Source: Candidatus Peribacteria bacterium (lineage in GTDB: Bacteria > Patescibacteriota > Gracilibacteria > Peribacterales > Peribacteraceae). Taken from it: a stretch of 64,000 bases of DNA. The notes beneath the pieces are model-generated. The model did not search any database. It was given only the letters and a program-made list of their open reading frames with translations, and was not told where the DNA came from. Made by a program: the position numbers and the translations under genes. Shown piece by piece: positions 32,727 through 40,452 of the stretch. The stretch is taken from the NCBI GenBank assembly GCA_023245865.1, contig JAHFJN010000001.1, forward strand, positions 911,637-975,636. The letters run 5' to 3'. Numbering within the stretch: the first letter of the stretch is position 1; every line of letters begins with the position of its first letter.

Positions 32727-33849
32727 GGAATGAGTGTAGCACTTCGTCCAGCAATTTTTTTCGAAATGTTTCTTGCGAGAACTGCGTTGCATGCGCACGA
32801 ATAAGCTCGCGATCGAAGGAATGTACGTCGAATCGTGCGAGGGCATCTTCCAGGCTCGTGAGCGATTGCTCGGCAAACAGTATCCCTGTCTCGCCCTCTC
32901 GTACGGCGTCCAGGGCCCCACCGGCTCTGTAGGCGATGACGGGAGTGCCCGAGGCCATTGCCTCCAGTGCGACGATGCCCGCGTCTTCGTGCTGCGGAAA
33001 GAGGAGTGCCTGTGCGCCCGCATACAAGGCAGGGAGCTCGCTTTCCGGTACGAATCCGAGAAATTCCACCGAAGGGCCTGCGAGCGCGCGCAGACGTGCT
33101 TCATCTTGCCCGGTTCCCGCGATCTTGAGGCGGATGCCGGATTTATTTGCAAGTTGAATCAACAGATCGAAGCGCTTGTAGGGAACGAGCCTTCCCACAG
33201 CCAAGAAATAGCGGTGAGCGGTGAGCGGTGAGCGGTCAGCACTATTCGCTATTCGCTGATCGCTATTCGCTGCAAAAAAACGTTCATGCACCGGTGGAGG
33301 AATCACAATACTGTCCCTTCCGTAAATCCTCTTGATGCGCTCCTGCGTGGCCAGAGAGTTTGCGATATACCGATCGACGCGCTTTGCGCTACTCATGTCC
33401 CACCGCCGCAATTGATTTAACTGTCGTTTGATCCAGGGACGAAGCAGTCGCGGCACGCGGAAATCATCGAGATATTCCTGTTCCATCTCCCACGCGTAGC
33501 GCACGGGCGTATGGCAGTAGCAGATATGAACGCACTGCGGCGCAACGATCACGCCCTTGCCGACGGCATGCGAAGAACTGAGTACTATATCATAGCCCGT
33601 AAGATCAATGCTTTCGATCGCTTGCGGCATCCACGGCAGCAGCACTTGATGATGTCGGATCACGTTGTACCAGCGCTGCAGAGAAGTGATGCGAATGTTG
33701 GCGTGTTCGAGCGGGCCGAGTCTCCCCTCTCCCTTTGCCCGCAATGTCGTAAACACCGGCGCCTCCGGAAACATCTGCGTGCATGCACTGAGCACATGTT
33801 CCGCTCCTCCGAAGGTTGTGAGCCAATCTGCAACGAGAGCAAGACGCAT
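32698..33849 (-). CDS. GT4-family glycosyltransferase (WbaZ-like)
   Basis: 383 residues from the ATG at 33849 (MRLALVADWLTTFGGAEHVL). The N-terminal domain has GGAEHVLSACTQMFPEAPVF. The C-terminal domain has YFLAVGRLVPYKRFDLLIQL, KIAGTGQDEARL and the donor site QHEDAGIVALEAMASGTPVI. It resembles mannosyltransferases of surface polysaccharide synthesis. SDQRIANSADRSPLTAHRYF near residue 205 is encoded by tandem micro-repeats (gagcggtgagcggtgagc...). It overlaps nnrD by 29 nt. Confidence 0.9.
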   Translation of the reverse strand: MRLALVADWLTTFGGAEHVLSACTQMFPEAPVFTTLRAKGEGRLGPLEHANIRITSLQRWYNVIRHHQVLLPWMPQAIESIDLTGYDIVLSSSHAVGKGVIVAPQCVHICYCHTPVRYAWEMEQEYLDDFRVPRLLRPWIKRQLNQLRRWDMSSAKRVDRYIANSLATQERIKRIYGRDSIVIPPPVHERFFAANSDQRIANSADRSPLTAHRYFLAVGRLVPYKRFDLLIQLANKSGIRLKIAGTGQDEARLRALAGPSVEFLGFVPESELPALYAGAQALLFPQHEDAGIVALEAMASGTPVIAYRAGGALDAVREGETGILFAEQSLTSLEDALARFDVHSFDRELIRAHATQFSQETFRKKLLDEVLHSFHEKSRLSQG

Positions 33850-33862
33850 GTGGGAAGTAGTA

Positions 33863-33868
33863 TATGAT
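33863..33868 (+). promoter_or_regulatory. -10 element for ftsQ
   Basis: TATGAT, 8 nt before the ATG at 33877; -35 weak. Predicted near-leaderless. Confidence 0.35.
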
Positions 33869-33876
33869 ACCACCCG

Positions 33877-34812
33877 ATGCTTCGCACGCCTCGGCATATT
33901 CCACAGCGTTTCAACCGGCAGGTGTCTCCTGCGACTCGTCAGATCGTCGCGCGGCGACACCAGCGACATCGCCGCTACCATTCACAGCGCATGGATCGCA
34001 TGATGCAACGTCTCGTACAACGCATCCTTTCGTACCGCGATCTGCTGCTGCGTTTTGCGGTCGGCATCGTCATCGGTTTGCTGCTACTTAGTGTCGGACT
34101 CGCACTTTTTTCGCCGATTCTCGAAATCCGCGAAGTGCGCGTTGCGCGCACCGACCTGCGTCTGAATGACGAACTGATTCAGCAGAGTCTCCGAATGATT
34201 TTTGGCAGGCACTTGGTACTGCTCGGCGCCCAAGAAATCGCGCCGCTCCTCACACAAGATATTCCGGCGCAGAGTCGCAGTGCGGTGCCGGATCTTGCAT
34301 CGGTCCGGATGACGAAACTCTACCCGTCGGCGTTGCAACTGCGTCTCACGCTCAAGCCCGTTGCGTATCGTCTCCGTGTGACGATCAAGGATCAAAACTC
34401 CGTACCGGTTGCGGGCAGCGGTGCGGATTTTTTGACGGATGACGGGCTGTATGTCACGTATCCTGCGAGTAGGATTGCGAGCGGTTCCTCGTTGCCGCTC
34501 CTGACGATAGTGGACTGGGGCGTACGACCGACGCCCTGGAAACCGCTTCTTCCTCGCGCGTTCTTACAAGACTTGCACGATGCGGAGGCGGCACTGTCGA
34601 AGGATTTTCAGCTAAGCATCCGCAGTCGGACCGTGTATCTGCGCGCGCGCGAATTTCATTTGCAGACGCCGTCGTATGCGCTTTGGTTTGACACTACCTC
34701 TCCCCTGACGCAGCAGCTGCAACGCTACCGTGTTTTTTTGGAGAGCACACCTCCGGGGGCGGTGAAGCAGTACGTTGACCTTCGCTTGACGAATGCGATT
34801 GTGTATCAGTAG
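33877..34812 (+). CDS. ftsQ: FtsQ/DivIB-like cell division protein
   Basis: 311 residues. An Arg/His-rich cytoplasmic head (about 1-55), one membrane helix (LLRFAVGIVIGLLLLSVGLA), a POTRA domain (LEIREVRVARTDLRLNDELI) and the FtsQ beta domain with KLYPSALQLRLTLKPVAYRL and a terminal YVDLRLTNAIVYQ. It links the divisome at the septum. It heads a run of wall genes (dacA, LysM-M23). An internal ATG at 33991 is possible. Confidence 0.8.
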   Translation: MLRTPRHIPQRFNRQVSPATRQIVARRHQRHRRYHSQRMDRMMQRLVQRILSYRDLLLRFAVGIVIGLLLLSVGLALFSPILEIREVRVARTDLRLNDELIQQSLRMIFGRHLVLLGAQEIAPLLTQDIPAQSRSAVPDLASVRMTKLYPSALQLRLTLKPVAYRLRVTIKDQNSVPVAGSGADFLTDDGLYVTYPASRIASGSSLPLLTIVDWGVRPTPWKPLLPRAFLQDLHDAEAALSKDFQLSIRSRTVYLRAREFHLQTPSYALWFDTTSPLTQQLQRYRVFLESTPPGAVKQYVDLRLTNAIVYQ

Positions 34813-34845
34813 AACATTTCGCACTTGTTCGGTAGACTTTTCCCA

Positions 34846-35697
34846 ATGATAGAACCTCTCCTTTCAGTACTCCTGATGGGCATGATTCCGGTGTGGGGAC
34901 TCTCGAGCGGATCGCAGGACACAGCGCAAATGACAATAGCTCCTCCCCTGACGATCACGGGCAGTCTCCGTCTGGAGCAGAGCCTGACGGCATCGGGTGT
35001 GATCGTGGTCGATTTAGCAAGTGCGCAAACGCTCTTTGAGCGTCGTAGCACGGTCGAACGTCCGATGGCGAGCCTCACAAAACTCATGACGGCTCTGATC
35101 ATCATCGAACATCACAATCTCACGGAAATCGTGACGATTCCCAAAGATATCGAACAAACGGTCGGTCAAAGCGAACACCTGCCTCCCGGGGACAAGTTCA
35201 CAGTCGGGGATCTTCTCTCCGCGCTTCTGATTGCCTCGAGCAATGACGCCGCCGTGGCGCTCGCACGCTTCCACAGCGGAACGGTTGCGGCGTTTGCAAC
35301 CGTTATGAATGACAGAGCGAAGACGCTCGGGTTGCTCCACACATCGTACGTCAACCCGATAGGGCTCGATGCGCCTCTGCAGCGTTCCACGCCGCACGAT
35401 CTCGCGTGGCTTGCGATGTTTGTCCTGCGCTCGCCGCAAATCGCACTGCGCATGGGAACGCCGGATACACAGATCACGAGTCTCGCTGGGAAGGTGATTC
35501 CACTCATCCACACGCACGCGATGCTGCACGAGGACAGTTTCGTCATCGCGGGAAAAACGGGCACAACGGACGCCGCTGGACAATGTCTTCTTTCCATTGT
35601 CGAAGTGAAGAAAAAGCGGTACGTGGTAGTACTCCTCCACTCCCGCGATCGCTATGCTGACATGCAGCGCATTCTCGCGGCACTTGCTCGTATCTGA
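34846..35697 (+). CDS. dacA: D-alanyl-D-alanine carboxypeptidase (PBP5/6-type)
   Basis: 283 residues from the ATG at 34846 (a TTG at 34825 is possible). N-terminal signal (MIEPLLSVLLMGMIPVWGLS). Serine-type catalytic motifs: SLTK in RPMASLTKLMTALI, SSN in IASSNDAAVALA, and KTG in IAGKTGTTDAAGQC. It trims the terminal D-Ala of peptidoglycan stem peptides. The C-terminal beta domain of long DacA proteins is missing, as in short homologues. Confidence 0.93.
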   Translation: MIEPLLSVLLMGMIPVWGLSSGSQDTAQMTIAPPLTITGSLRLEQSLTASGVIVVDLASAQTLFERRSTVERPMASLTKLMTALIIIEHHNLTEIVTIPKDIEQTVGQSEHLPPGDKFTVGDLLSALLIASSNDAAVALARFHSGTVAAFATVMNDRAKTLGLLHTSYVNPIGLDAPLQRSTPHDLAWLAMFVLRSPQIALRMGTPDTQITSLAGKVIPLIHTHAMLHEDSFVIAGKTGTTDAAGQCLLSIVEVKKKRYVVVLLHSRDRYADMQRILAALARI

Positions 35698-35705
35698 TCT
35701 CCGGC

Positions 35706-36725
35706 ATGCTCCATCATCCCCTTCGTCATTGGCTGTCCTTGCGCGTTCGCCTCGCGTGCGTCGTGACGTTTGTCATCGGGACGCTCTTGCCGCCGTATAT
35801 CCCCAAGGAAGCGCTCGTACAGAGTGGCAATGAACTGCCGGTATCGAACCCGCAATTTCTCCTCGTGGAGGATGGATTCCTCATGAAGTCGAGCTCATTG
35901 ACACAGCAAGGATCGCGCAGAGCCTACGCCGAAGGGTTGATCCACACGGTGGGCGATGGCGAGAGCGTGGAACGAATTGCACTAAAATATCACCTGAAAT
36001 CCGACACGGTCCGCTGGACGAATAACTTGAGTGACTCAGCGGCGCTGAAGCCGGGTCAGGAATTGATCATTCTGCCGGTCGATGGAATTTTGCATACCGT
36101 CTCGCGGGGTCAGACGCTCCACCGTATCGCGGAGCTCTACGGCGTACCGGCGGATGCCATCGAGCATCAGAATAAGATTGAGGGAGGTTTCATCCTCGCA
36201 GGACAAGAATTGATCATTCCGGGCGGACGTCCGATCATAGTCAAGCCCGTACAAATCGCAGTGAAACCGGGCACTCCCCCACCGAATGCCAATGGCCGCC
36301 CGCAGCCTCCTTCCCCGGGCAAAGCCACGGGTGTTACCGCGGAAGTCACGGCGGGAATTTTGCAGATGCCCTGTAACGACTGCTTCTACACGCAGTACTT
36401 CCACCCCGGTCACTACGCGGTGGACATCCAGGAGCGCGGAGGCGGGCCGGTCTTTGCAGCGGAAGCAGGGACGGTGATCCGCGCGGATGTAGGGTGGGAC
36501 GGTGGCTACGGCAACGTGATTGAGATCGATCATGGCAACGGGCTCGTGACGCTCTACGCCCACAATAAAGAACTCTATGTGAAAAAGGGTGACCACGTGA
36601 ACCGCGGACAGGAAATTGCCTTTATGGGTAATACCGGCCGCGTCTACGGTGCCACAGGGATCCATACGCACTTTGAAGTACGGGTGAATGGCGAAAAGAA
36701 GAATCCGCTGCTGTACTTGCAGTAA
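35706..36725 (+). CDS. Secreted LysM-LysM-M23 peptidase
   Basis: 339 residues. N-terminal signal (LRVRLACVVTFVIGTLLPPY). Two LysM repeats near 80-125 and 128-175 (HTVGDGESVERIALKYHL, HTVSRGQTLHRIAELYGV). A Pro-rich linker leads to an M23 domain from about 215, with the zinc motifs HYAVDIQERG and HTHFEVRV. It is a peptidoglycan endopeptidase targeted by LysM binding to glycan. It is 8 nt downstream of dacA. Confidence 0.94.
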   Translation: MLHHPLRHWLSLRVRLACVVTFVIGTLLPPYIPKEALVQSGNELPVSNPQFLLVEDGFLMKSSSLTQQGSRRAYAEGLIHTVGDGESVERIALKYHLKSDTVRWTNNLSDSAALKPGQELIILPVDGILHTVSRGQTLHRIAELYGVPADAIEHQNKIEGGFILAGQELIIPGGRPIIVKPVQIAVKPGTPPPNANGRPQPPSPGKATGVTAEVTAGILQMPCNDCFYTQYFHPGHYAVDIQERGGGPVFAAEAGTVIRADVGWDGGYGNVIEIDHGNGLVTLYAHNKELYVKKGDHVNRGQEIAFMGNTGRVYGATGIHTHFEVRVNGEKKNPLLYLQ

Positions 36726-36745
36726 TAAGGATATTATGTTATAAT
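36717..36745 (+). promoter_or_regulatory. Strong promoter for 36-aa micro-protein
   Basis: TTGCAG (36717-36722), 17-nt spacer, TATAAT (36740-36745) with an extended TG at 36737. It starts inside the last codons of the M23 gene. Confidence 0.65.
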
Positions 36746-36757
36746 GTCCTTGTTCCT

Positions 36758-36868
36758 ATGCAGCGTCTCCACAGCCTTCAACGCGAACTGATCACCGCCG
36801 CCGTCCTCTGGACGATGGTTGCGGGAGTGTGCGTGGTCGTCGCCAACGTGTGGGCCATGGGGGTGTGA
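36758..36868 (+). CDS. 36-residue membrane micro-protein
   Basis: ATG at 36758, 12 nt after a near-consensus promoter. The product starts MQRLHSLQRELITAAVLWTM and continues with a hydrophobic stretch (VAGVCVVVANVWAMGV), so it is one membrane segment with a basic amphipathic head. No family recognised. The dedicated promoter is the main support. Confidence 0.5.
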   Translation: MQRLHSLQRELITAAVLWTMVAGVCVVVANVWAMGV

Positions 36869-36875
36869 GGAGGAG

Positions 36876-36904
36876 TTGACATACATACTAAAATATTATT
36901 AGAT
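36876..36904 (+). promoter_or_regulatory. Promoter for 166-aa hypothetical gene
   Basis: TTGACA (36876-36881), 17-nt spacer, TTAGAT (36899-36904). The leader to the ATG at 36996 would be about 85 nt. Confidence 0.5.
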
Positions 36905-36995
36905 GTATCTGTCTGCACACAGCAGATCTTTCACATCGTGGGCAAATGGCGCTTGCGATACCAAGAGAAACTTCATTTCCAAGGAGCGTTCGATC

Positions 36996-37496
36996 ATGCC
37001 AATCACCAGACGACAAATCTCGGCAAAAAGGGCAGAGTTTGAGGCGCAGTGTCCATCGTTTTTCGTTGAATTTGAAGGGAGGCAATTCGAGTGTTTCGTT
37101 CTGCGTCAAAGTATGGAGCCTGCCCTCCACCAGTTTGCGTTCCAGATGGTGGCAGTCGACTTCGACTTTCAAGTCGACAGGGTCAGTGACCTCAATGAGG
37201 TCGCACTCTTTGGTGTCGCCGAGACCGTACCGGAGCACTGGCGACCCTTTATCATCCAGCATGAGATGAAGGAGTACCTTACGCCATGCTGCTGCGACGA
37301 CGCAGCGAGGTATGAAATCGATCTGGCTGAAAAAAATCTGCAACCCGGTGAATTCATCAATTATCTCAACAGACGTCGCAACTTCTTCCGAAGCCTCATC
37401 TCGTACGCGGAGGCGCGTGCCGGCTACGCTCCGGAAAAAGTCGCAGAATTTCGACTGTCACTCAGCGCCTTTGAGCGCGTATGTGGCGGAGTCTGA
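36996..37496 (+). CDS. Hypothetical 166-residue protein
   Basis: From the ATG at 36996 (MPITRRQISAKRAEFEAQCP), with GGAG about 12 nt upstream as ribosome binding site. Soluble. Visible features are FFVEFEGRQFECFVLRQSME, IQHEMKEYLTPCCCDDAARY with a Cys triplet, and a charged C-terminus (ARAGYAPEKVAEFRLSL). An ATG at 36903 would add residues overlapping the promoter. A rho-independent terminator follows. No family recognised. Confidence 0.65.
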   Translation: MPITRRQISAKRAEFEAQCPSFFVEFEGRQFECFVLRQSMEPALHQFAFQMVAVDFDFQVDRVSDLNEVALFGVAETVPEHWRPFIIQHEMKEYLTPCCCDDAARYEIDLAEKNLQPGEFINYLNRRRNFFRSLISYAEARAGYAPEKVAEFRLSLSAFERVCGGV

Positions 37497-37527
37497 TCCG
37501 CCGCGCCCATTATTGCCCACGATCACC

Positions 37528-37560
37528 AGCCCGCCCCCCACTCGGGAGCGGGCTTCTTTG
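37528..37560 (+). terminator. Rho-independent terminator
   Basis: AGCCCGC (37528-37534) pairs with GCGGGCT (37548-37554), followed by TCTTTG. It ends the 36996-37496 transcript. Confidence 0.75.
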
Positions 37561-37631
37561 ATTACTACACAAAACATGGCTGGAGGCCGTAAGCCGTAAA
37601 CCATAAGTGAGACGTTGTCGACCATGAGGAT

Positions 37632-37659
37632 GTCATCCTGAGCCCAGTCGAAGGACGAA
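37632..37659. repeat. Dispersed CCTGAGCccaGTCGAAGG repeat
   Basis: GTCATCCTGAGC-CCA-GTCGAAGGAC directly abuts the CCA end of tRNA-Asp. Same family as the copy next to tRNA-Trp. Confidence 0.65.
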
Positions 37660-37736
37660 TGGCGGACCCGACGGGACTCGAACCCGCGACCTCTTCCGTG
37701 ACAGGGAAGCGCTCTAGCCAGCTGAGCTACGGATCC
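37660..37736 (-). tRNA. aspT: tRNA-Asp (anticodon GTC)
   Basis: 77 nt with encoded CCA. Acceptor GGATCCG pairs with CGGGTCC (one G-T pair). Anticodon stem CTTCC/GGAAG with loop CTGTCAC (anticodon GTC). T-arm GCGGG-TTCGAGT-CCCGT. Confidence 0.95.
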
Positions 37737-37740
37737 ACGC

Positions 37741-37886
37741 AAAACAGCTGAGTGACAGTATCAGTTGGGCCCATGCACCGCAACTGCAATACCATGATGT
37801 GTTTCAGACGGCTCACGAAAAATTTCAAGTGATATCGTCCATCTCCTTATTCACGGAGGCCTCCATGGAGGGTACGATGGAGGCCT
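37741..37886. promoter_or_regulatory. Spacer with GGAGGCCTCC palindromes before HTH gene
   Basis: The last 35 bp (37854-37886) hold CGGAGGCCTCCATGGAGG and GATGGAGGCCTATG, overlapping the start codon at 37887. The rest shows nothing recognisable. Likely operator of the downstream HTH protein. Confidence 0.5.
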
Positions 37887-38423
37887 ATGACTGCCCCCCT
37901 CCTCACCATCGCCCAGGCCTCCACATTGATCGGACGTTCCCCGAGTACCGTCCGGCGTCTCATTCATGACATTACCGAGAAGAAGAACCACCCCGATCGA
38001 AGCGGGATCGATCCCAATGAGAGGCGGGAGGTCGCTTACAAGAAGAAGGGGGAGGCCTTCACATGGCGTATCCGACAGGATGTTCTCCTACGTAATTTCG
38101 GTTCAGCCCTATCCGGAGCCAAAAAAGTACCATTGACTACACAGGAAAAAAGAACGGATATACTCTCAATTTTAGAGAAGGAATTGGATCTCAAGAACCA
38201 ACAGATTGAAAAACAGTGGGAAGTGATTCATGCATTGAACGACCGTCTCCGTGAAGGAAACATTCTCATGGGCACTCTCCAGAAGCGATTAGCCCCTCCA
38301 GTGGAGGCCTCCACGGAGGCCACCATGGTGGAGGCCTCCACTGTGAAGTCCTCCACGGAGCCATCCATGGAGGGCTCCAGAAGGCCTCCACGGAGGGGGT
38401 TCATGCGTTTTTGGCTCAGATAA
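37887..38423 (+). CDS. HTH (MerR/excisionase-like) protein with coiled coil
   Basis: 178 residues. The N-terminal winged-HTH reads LLTIAQASTLIGRSPSTVRR, then a basic region (AYKKKGEAFTWRIRQDVLLR) and a coiled coil about 95-130 (ILEKELDLKNQQIEKQWEVI). The tail is an Ser/Thr/Glu repeat (VEASTEATMVEASTVKSSTE) encoded by tandem GGAGGCCTCCA palindromes, and ends basic (RRPPRRGFMRFW). It resembles DNA-binding replication or excision helpers. Its own start overlaps the same palindrome, suggesting autoregulation. Confidence 0.65.
   Translation: MTAPLLTIAQASTLIGRSPSTVRRLIHDITEKKNHPDRSGIDPNERREVAYKKKGEAFTWRIRQDVLLRNFGSALSGAKKVPLTTQEKRTDILSILEKELDLKNQQIEKQWEVIHALNDRLREGNILMGTLQKRLAPPVEASTEATMVEASTVKSSTEPSMEGSRRPPRRGFMRFWLR
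38298..38400. repeat. Tandem GGAGGCCTCCA palindromes in the 3' end of the HTH gene
   Basis: Imperfect units such as GTGGAGGCCTCCACGGAGGC, GTGGAGGCCTCCACTG, CCATCCATGGAGGGCTCC and AGGCCTCCACGGAGG, about 100 bp in all, in frame. Confidence 0.7.
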
Positions 38424-38425
38424 GG

Positions 38426-38446
38426 CCTGCCTGCCGGTAGGCAGGG
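38426..38446. repeat. CCTGCCTGCCGG palindrome between convergent genes
   Basis: CCTGCCTGCC-GGTAGGCAGG is 3 nt past the HTH stop and 12 nt from the convergent surface-gene stop. Relatives at 14711, 57197 and 60667. It could serve as a bidirectional terminator stem. Confidence 0.5.
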
Positions 38447-38457
38447 CTCCGCGAATT

Positions 38458-40452
38458 TTAGTATCTTCTCCTGCGTATCCACGCGTAGCCGGCCGAAGCC
38501 CCTGCAAGCATGATTGCGAGCGTTTCCGGGCCGGTTTTCCCGACCGGCGCATGTGCTACATTCAAAGGCCCACTGAGGACCGATGTATGTACCGAGAAAA
38601 CGTCTGCCGCGAGCGGTGCAAGGCCTGTGTGCATGCCAAAAGGGGATGCATCGAGAGGGCCGACAGTCATTCCTGGGGAGGTGCCAAACGGCATGAAGGG
38701 AAGGGCGACGAAGCTCCCCGGCAGTACTTCTGTCTCTTCTCTGATGGATGCAGCGGCATGGATCTGCGTTGCTTTGATCAGTGACGTAGAAGCCGCAAGA
38801 GATGAGCGAGTGGCGATAGGCGTTACGTCGCGAGGAGCAGTGGATTCCTCCACGATCAATGAAGGAGCCACAGGAGTGTTTGCGAGTACTTCAGAGTCAA
38901 CGGGGAGCAGCGAAAGGGAGAAAATGCTGCTCGTAGAAAAAGCTGAGCCGAAGGAAGAAGAGGTAACAGCAGAAGTGGAGGCAACAGAAGCAAGAGAAGA
39001 AAAAGAAGAAGGCGGCGCAGAGGAAGCGCTACCTGTACACACGATGCAAGGCAGGGAAGGGAGAGGGGCGCACAGTTGCTGCGTGGCGGCACAGAAGGCA
39101 TCGCCTCCCCCCAAGCATTCCGAGCCCGTGCACAGACCTCCGATAGTCACCGAGGAAGCGGACGAGGCATTCGATTGGGTGGACGAAGAAGGCCAATACG
39201 CTGTGCAGAGGGAATTTGGGCAGGTTGCACCCCAGTTCACCCCATTGCCTGCCTGGAAGACCGAGAAGCGTGGATCGCAGTTATCGAGCCACGGCCCGCT
39301 CGCCTGCACGCATTGGTTGATGTCTCGGCAGCAGTAGAGAGATCTCGCGCTGGAGGAGGTGTTGCAGCGAAGCGGATCGGCCACGCAAGGGTAAAATCCG
39401 TTCACCCCTCGGAAAATGCAGGACCCAAGAAGCGAGCAATCGTTTGCAGTGCAGGTGCTGTTACTGACGAGCGGCCCTCCTCCGCACGTTTCACATCGGC
39501 CGCAGAGATCGATCGATGAAGCACTGTTGCGTGCGCAAAGAGTTTGCGCGTAGATTGAGGGACAGGAAGATCCAACACCGCCTCCGCCGGTTACCGTGAT
39601 ACGAGGAAGTGAGGCATCGCACTCCGAGAGGCTTATTTTGGGAATGATGCACTTATCCACGGCTTTGCAGCAGATCGTGGTCACAACGGCGTCACAGATG
39701 CCGCTACCGCAAGAGGTATCGGATGATTGAGAGGCAGAGAGAGAAGAGACAGAAGATGAGGCGGAAGAAACAGAGGATGCTGATGAGCCGGAGGAAGCCG
39801 AAGAAACTGATGTATTCGAAGAATTGGAAGATCCGGATGATCGTGAAGAGGAAGAAGCTGAGGACGATAGTGAAGAAAGTGAGGATGTCGACGAAACGGA
39901 CGAGGCAGATGATGCAGAAGAAATGGAGGAATTATTGGAGGAGCTTGCGGCAGATGCTGACGAAACCGAAGATGCCGAGGAGGCTGATGACGCAGATGAC
40001 GCAGAAGAAGCCGAAGAAACGGAGGATCCATTGGAAGAGCTCAAGGAAGATACAGACGAGGCTGAAGAGCCGGAGGATTGGGATGAGACCGAAGAAGCCG
40101 AAGAAGTGGAGGAGGGTGCGGAACTACTTGCTGCCGAACTCGAGAGGGATGAATCGGCCGACGAAGAATTGACAGAAGAAGAGGAATCCGCGCATGCGCC
40201 GCAATCACCCGGGCAACTGTTGCAGTCTTCGCCGTTATTGCAGGCATTATCGCCGCATTGTCCTGAGCTGCTGACGAAAATACTGTTGCTGGATCCATTT
40301 ATACTGATGTCGTTGCTGCTACTGATCCACCAGCCCCCCGTCAGAGTGCGCGTAGGGAGTAGCTCGGGCGGTACAAGGAAGCCAAGACCAAGAATGAGCA
40401 CCAGTGCCACACCGATCTTGTTCTGCCGCAGATAAGAAAAAAAGGCTGTCAT
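38458..40452 (-). CDS. Anchored Ser/Cys-rich surface protein (array member 1)
   Basis: 664 residues from the ATG at 40452, which overlaps the upstream stop as ATGA. Signal anchor residues 10-35 (KIGVALVLILGLGFLVPPEL). A CGDNACNNGEDCNSCPGDCG module near 82, a serine-rich linker (about 105-240), then Cys modules: CGRCETCGG...CSLLGSC (module A), YCCRDINQCVQ...CDPRFSVFQ (module B) and CLGGGDAFCAATQQLC (module C). A second linker leads to the C-terminal signal HAPVGKTGPETLAIML + RRRRY. The array lacks SD-like spacing; coupling with member 2 is by overlap. Function unknown; predicted cell-surface display. Confidence 0.88.
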   Translation of the reverse strand: MTAFFSYLRQNKIGVALVLILGLGFLVPPELLPTRTLTGGWWISSSNDISINGSSNSIFVSSSGQCGDNACNNGEDCNSCPGDCGACADSSSSVNSSSADSSLSSSAASSSAPSSTSSASSVSSQSSGSSASSVSSLSSSNGSSVSSASSASSASSASSASSVSSASAASSSNNSSISSASSASSVSSTSSLSSLSSSASSSSRSSGSSNSSNTSVSSASSGSSASSVSSASSSVSSLSASQSSDTSCGSGICDAVVTTICCKAVDKCIIPKISLSECDASLPRITVTGGGGVGSSCPSIYAQTLCARNSASSIDLCGRCETCGGGPLVSNSTCTANDCSLLGSCIFRGVNGFYPCVADPLRCNTSSSARSLYCCRDINQCVQASGPWLDNCDPRFSVFQAGNGVNWGATCPNSLCTAYWPSSSTQSNASSASSVTIGGLCTGSECLGGGDAFCAATQQLCAPLPSLPCIVCTGSASSAPPSSFSSLASVASTSAVTSSSFGSAFSTSSIFSLSLLPVDSEVLANTPVAPSLIVEESTAPRDVTPIATRSSLAASTSLIKATQIHAAASIREETEVLPGSFVALPFMPFGTSPGMTVGPLDASPFGMHTGLAPLAADVFSVHTSVLSGPLNVAHAPVGKTGPETLAIMLAGASAGYAWIRRRRY

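Noticed and set aside
32727-33152. N-terminal extension of nnrD
   Set aside because: Lies within the glycosyltransferase gene in another frame; low-quality sequence without family match.
38510-40435. Long plus-strand ORFs (275 and 203 aa, very acidic) opposite array member 1
   Set aside because: They are complements of Ser-rich codons in the minus-strand gene, giving artificial Glu/Asp-rich products; no promoter or domain.
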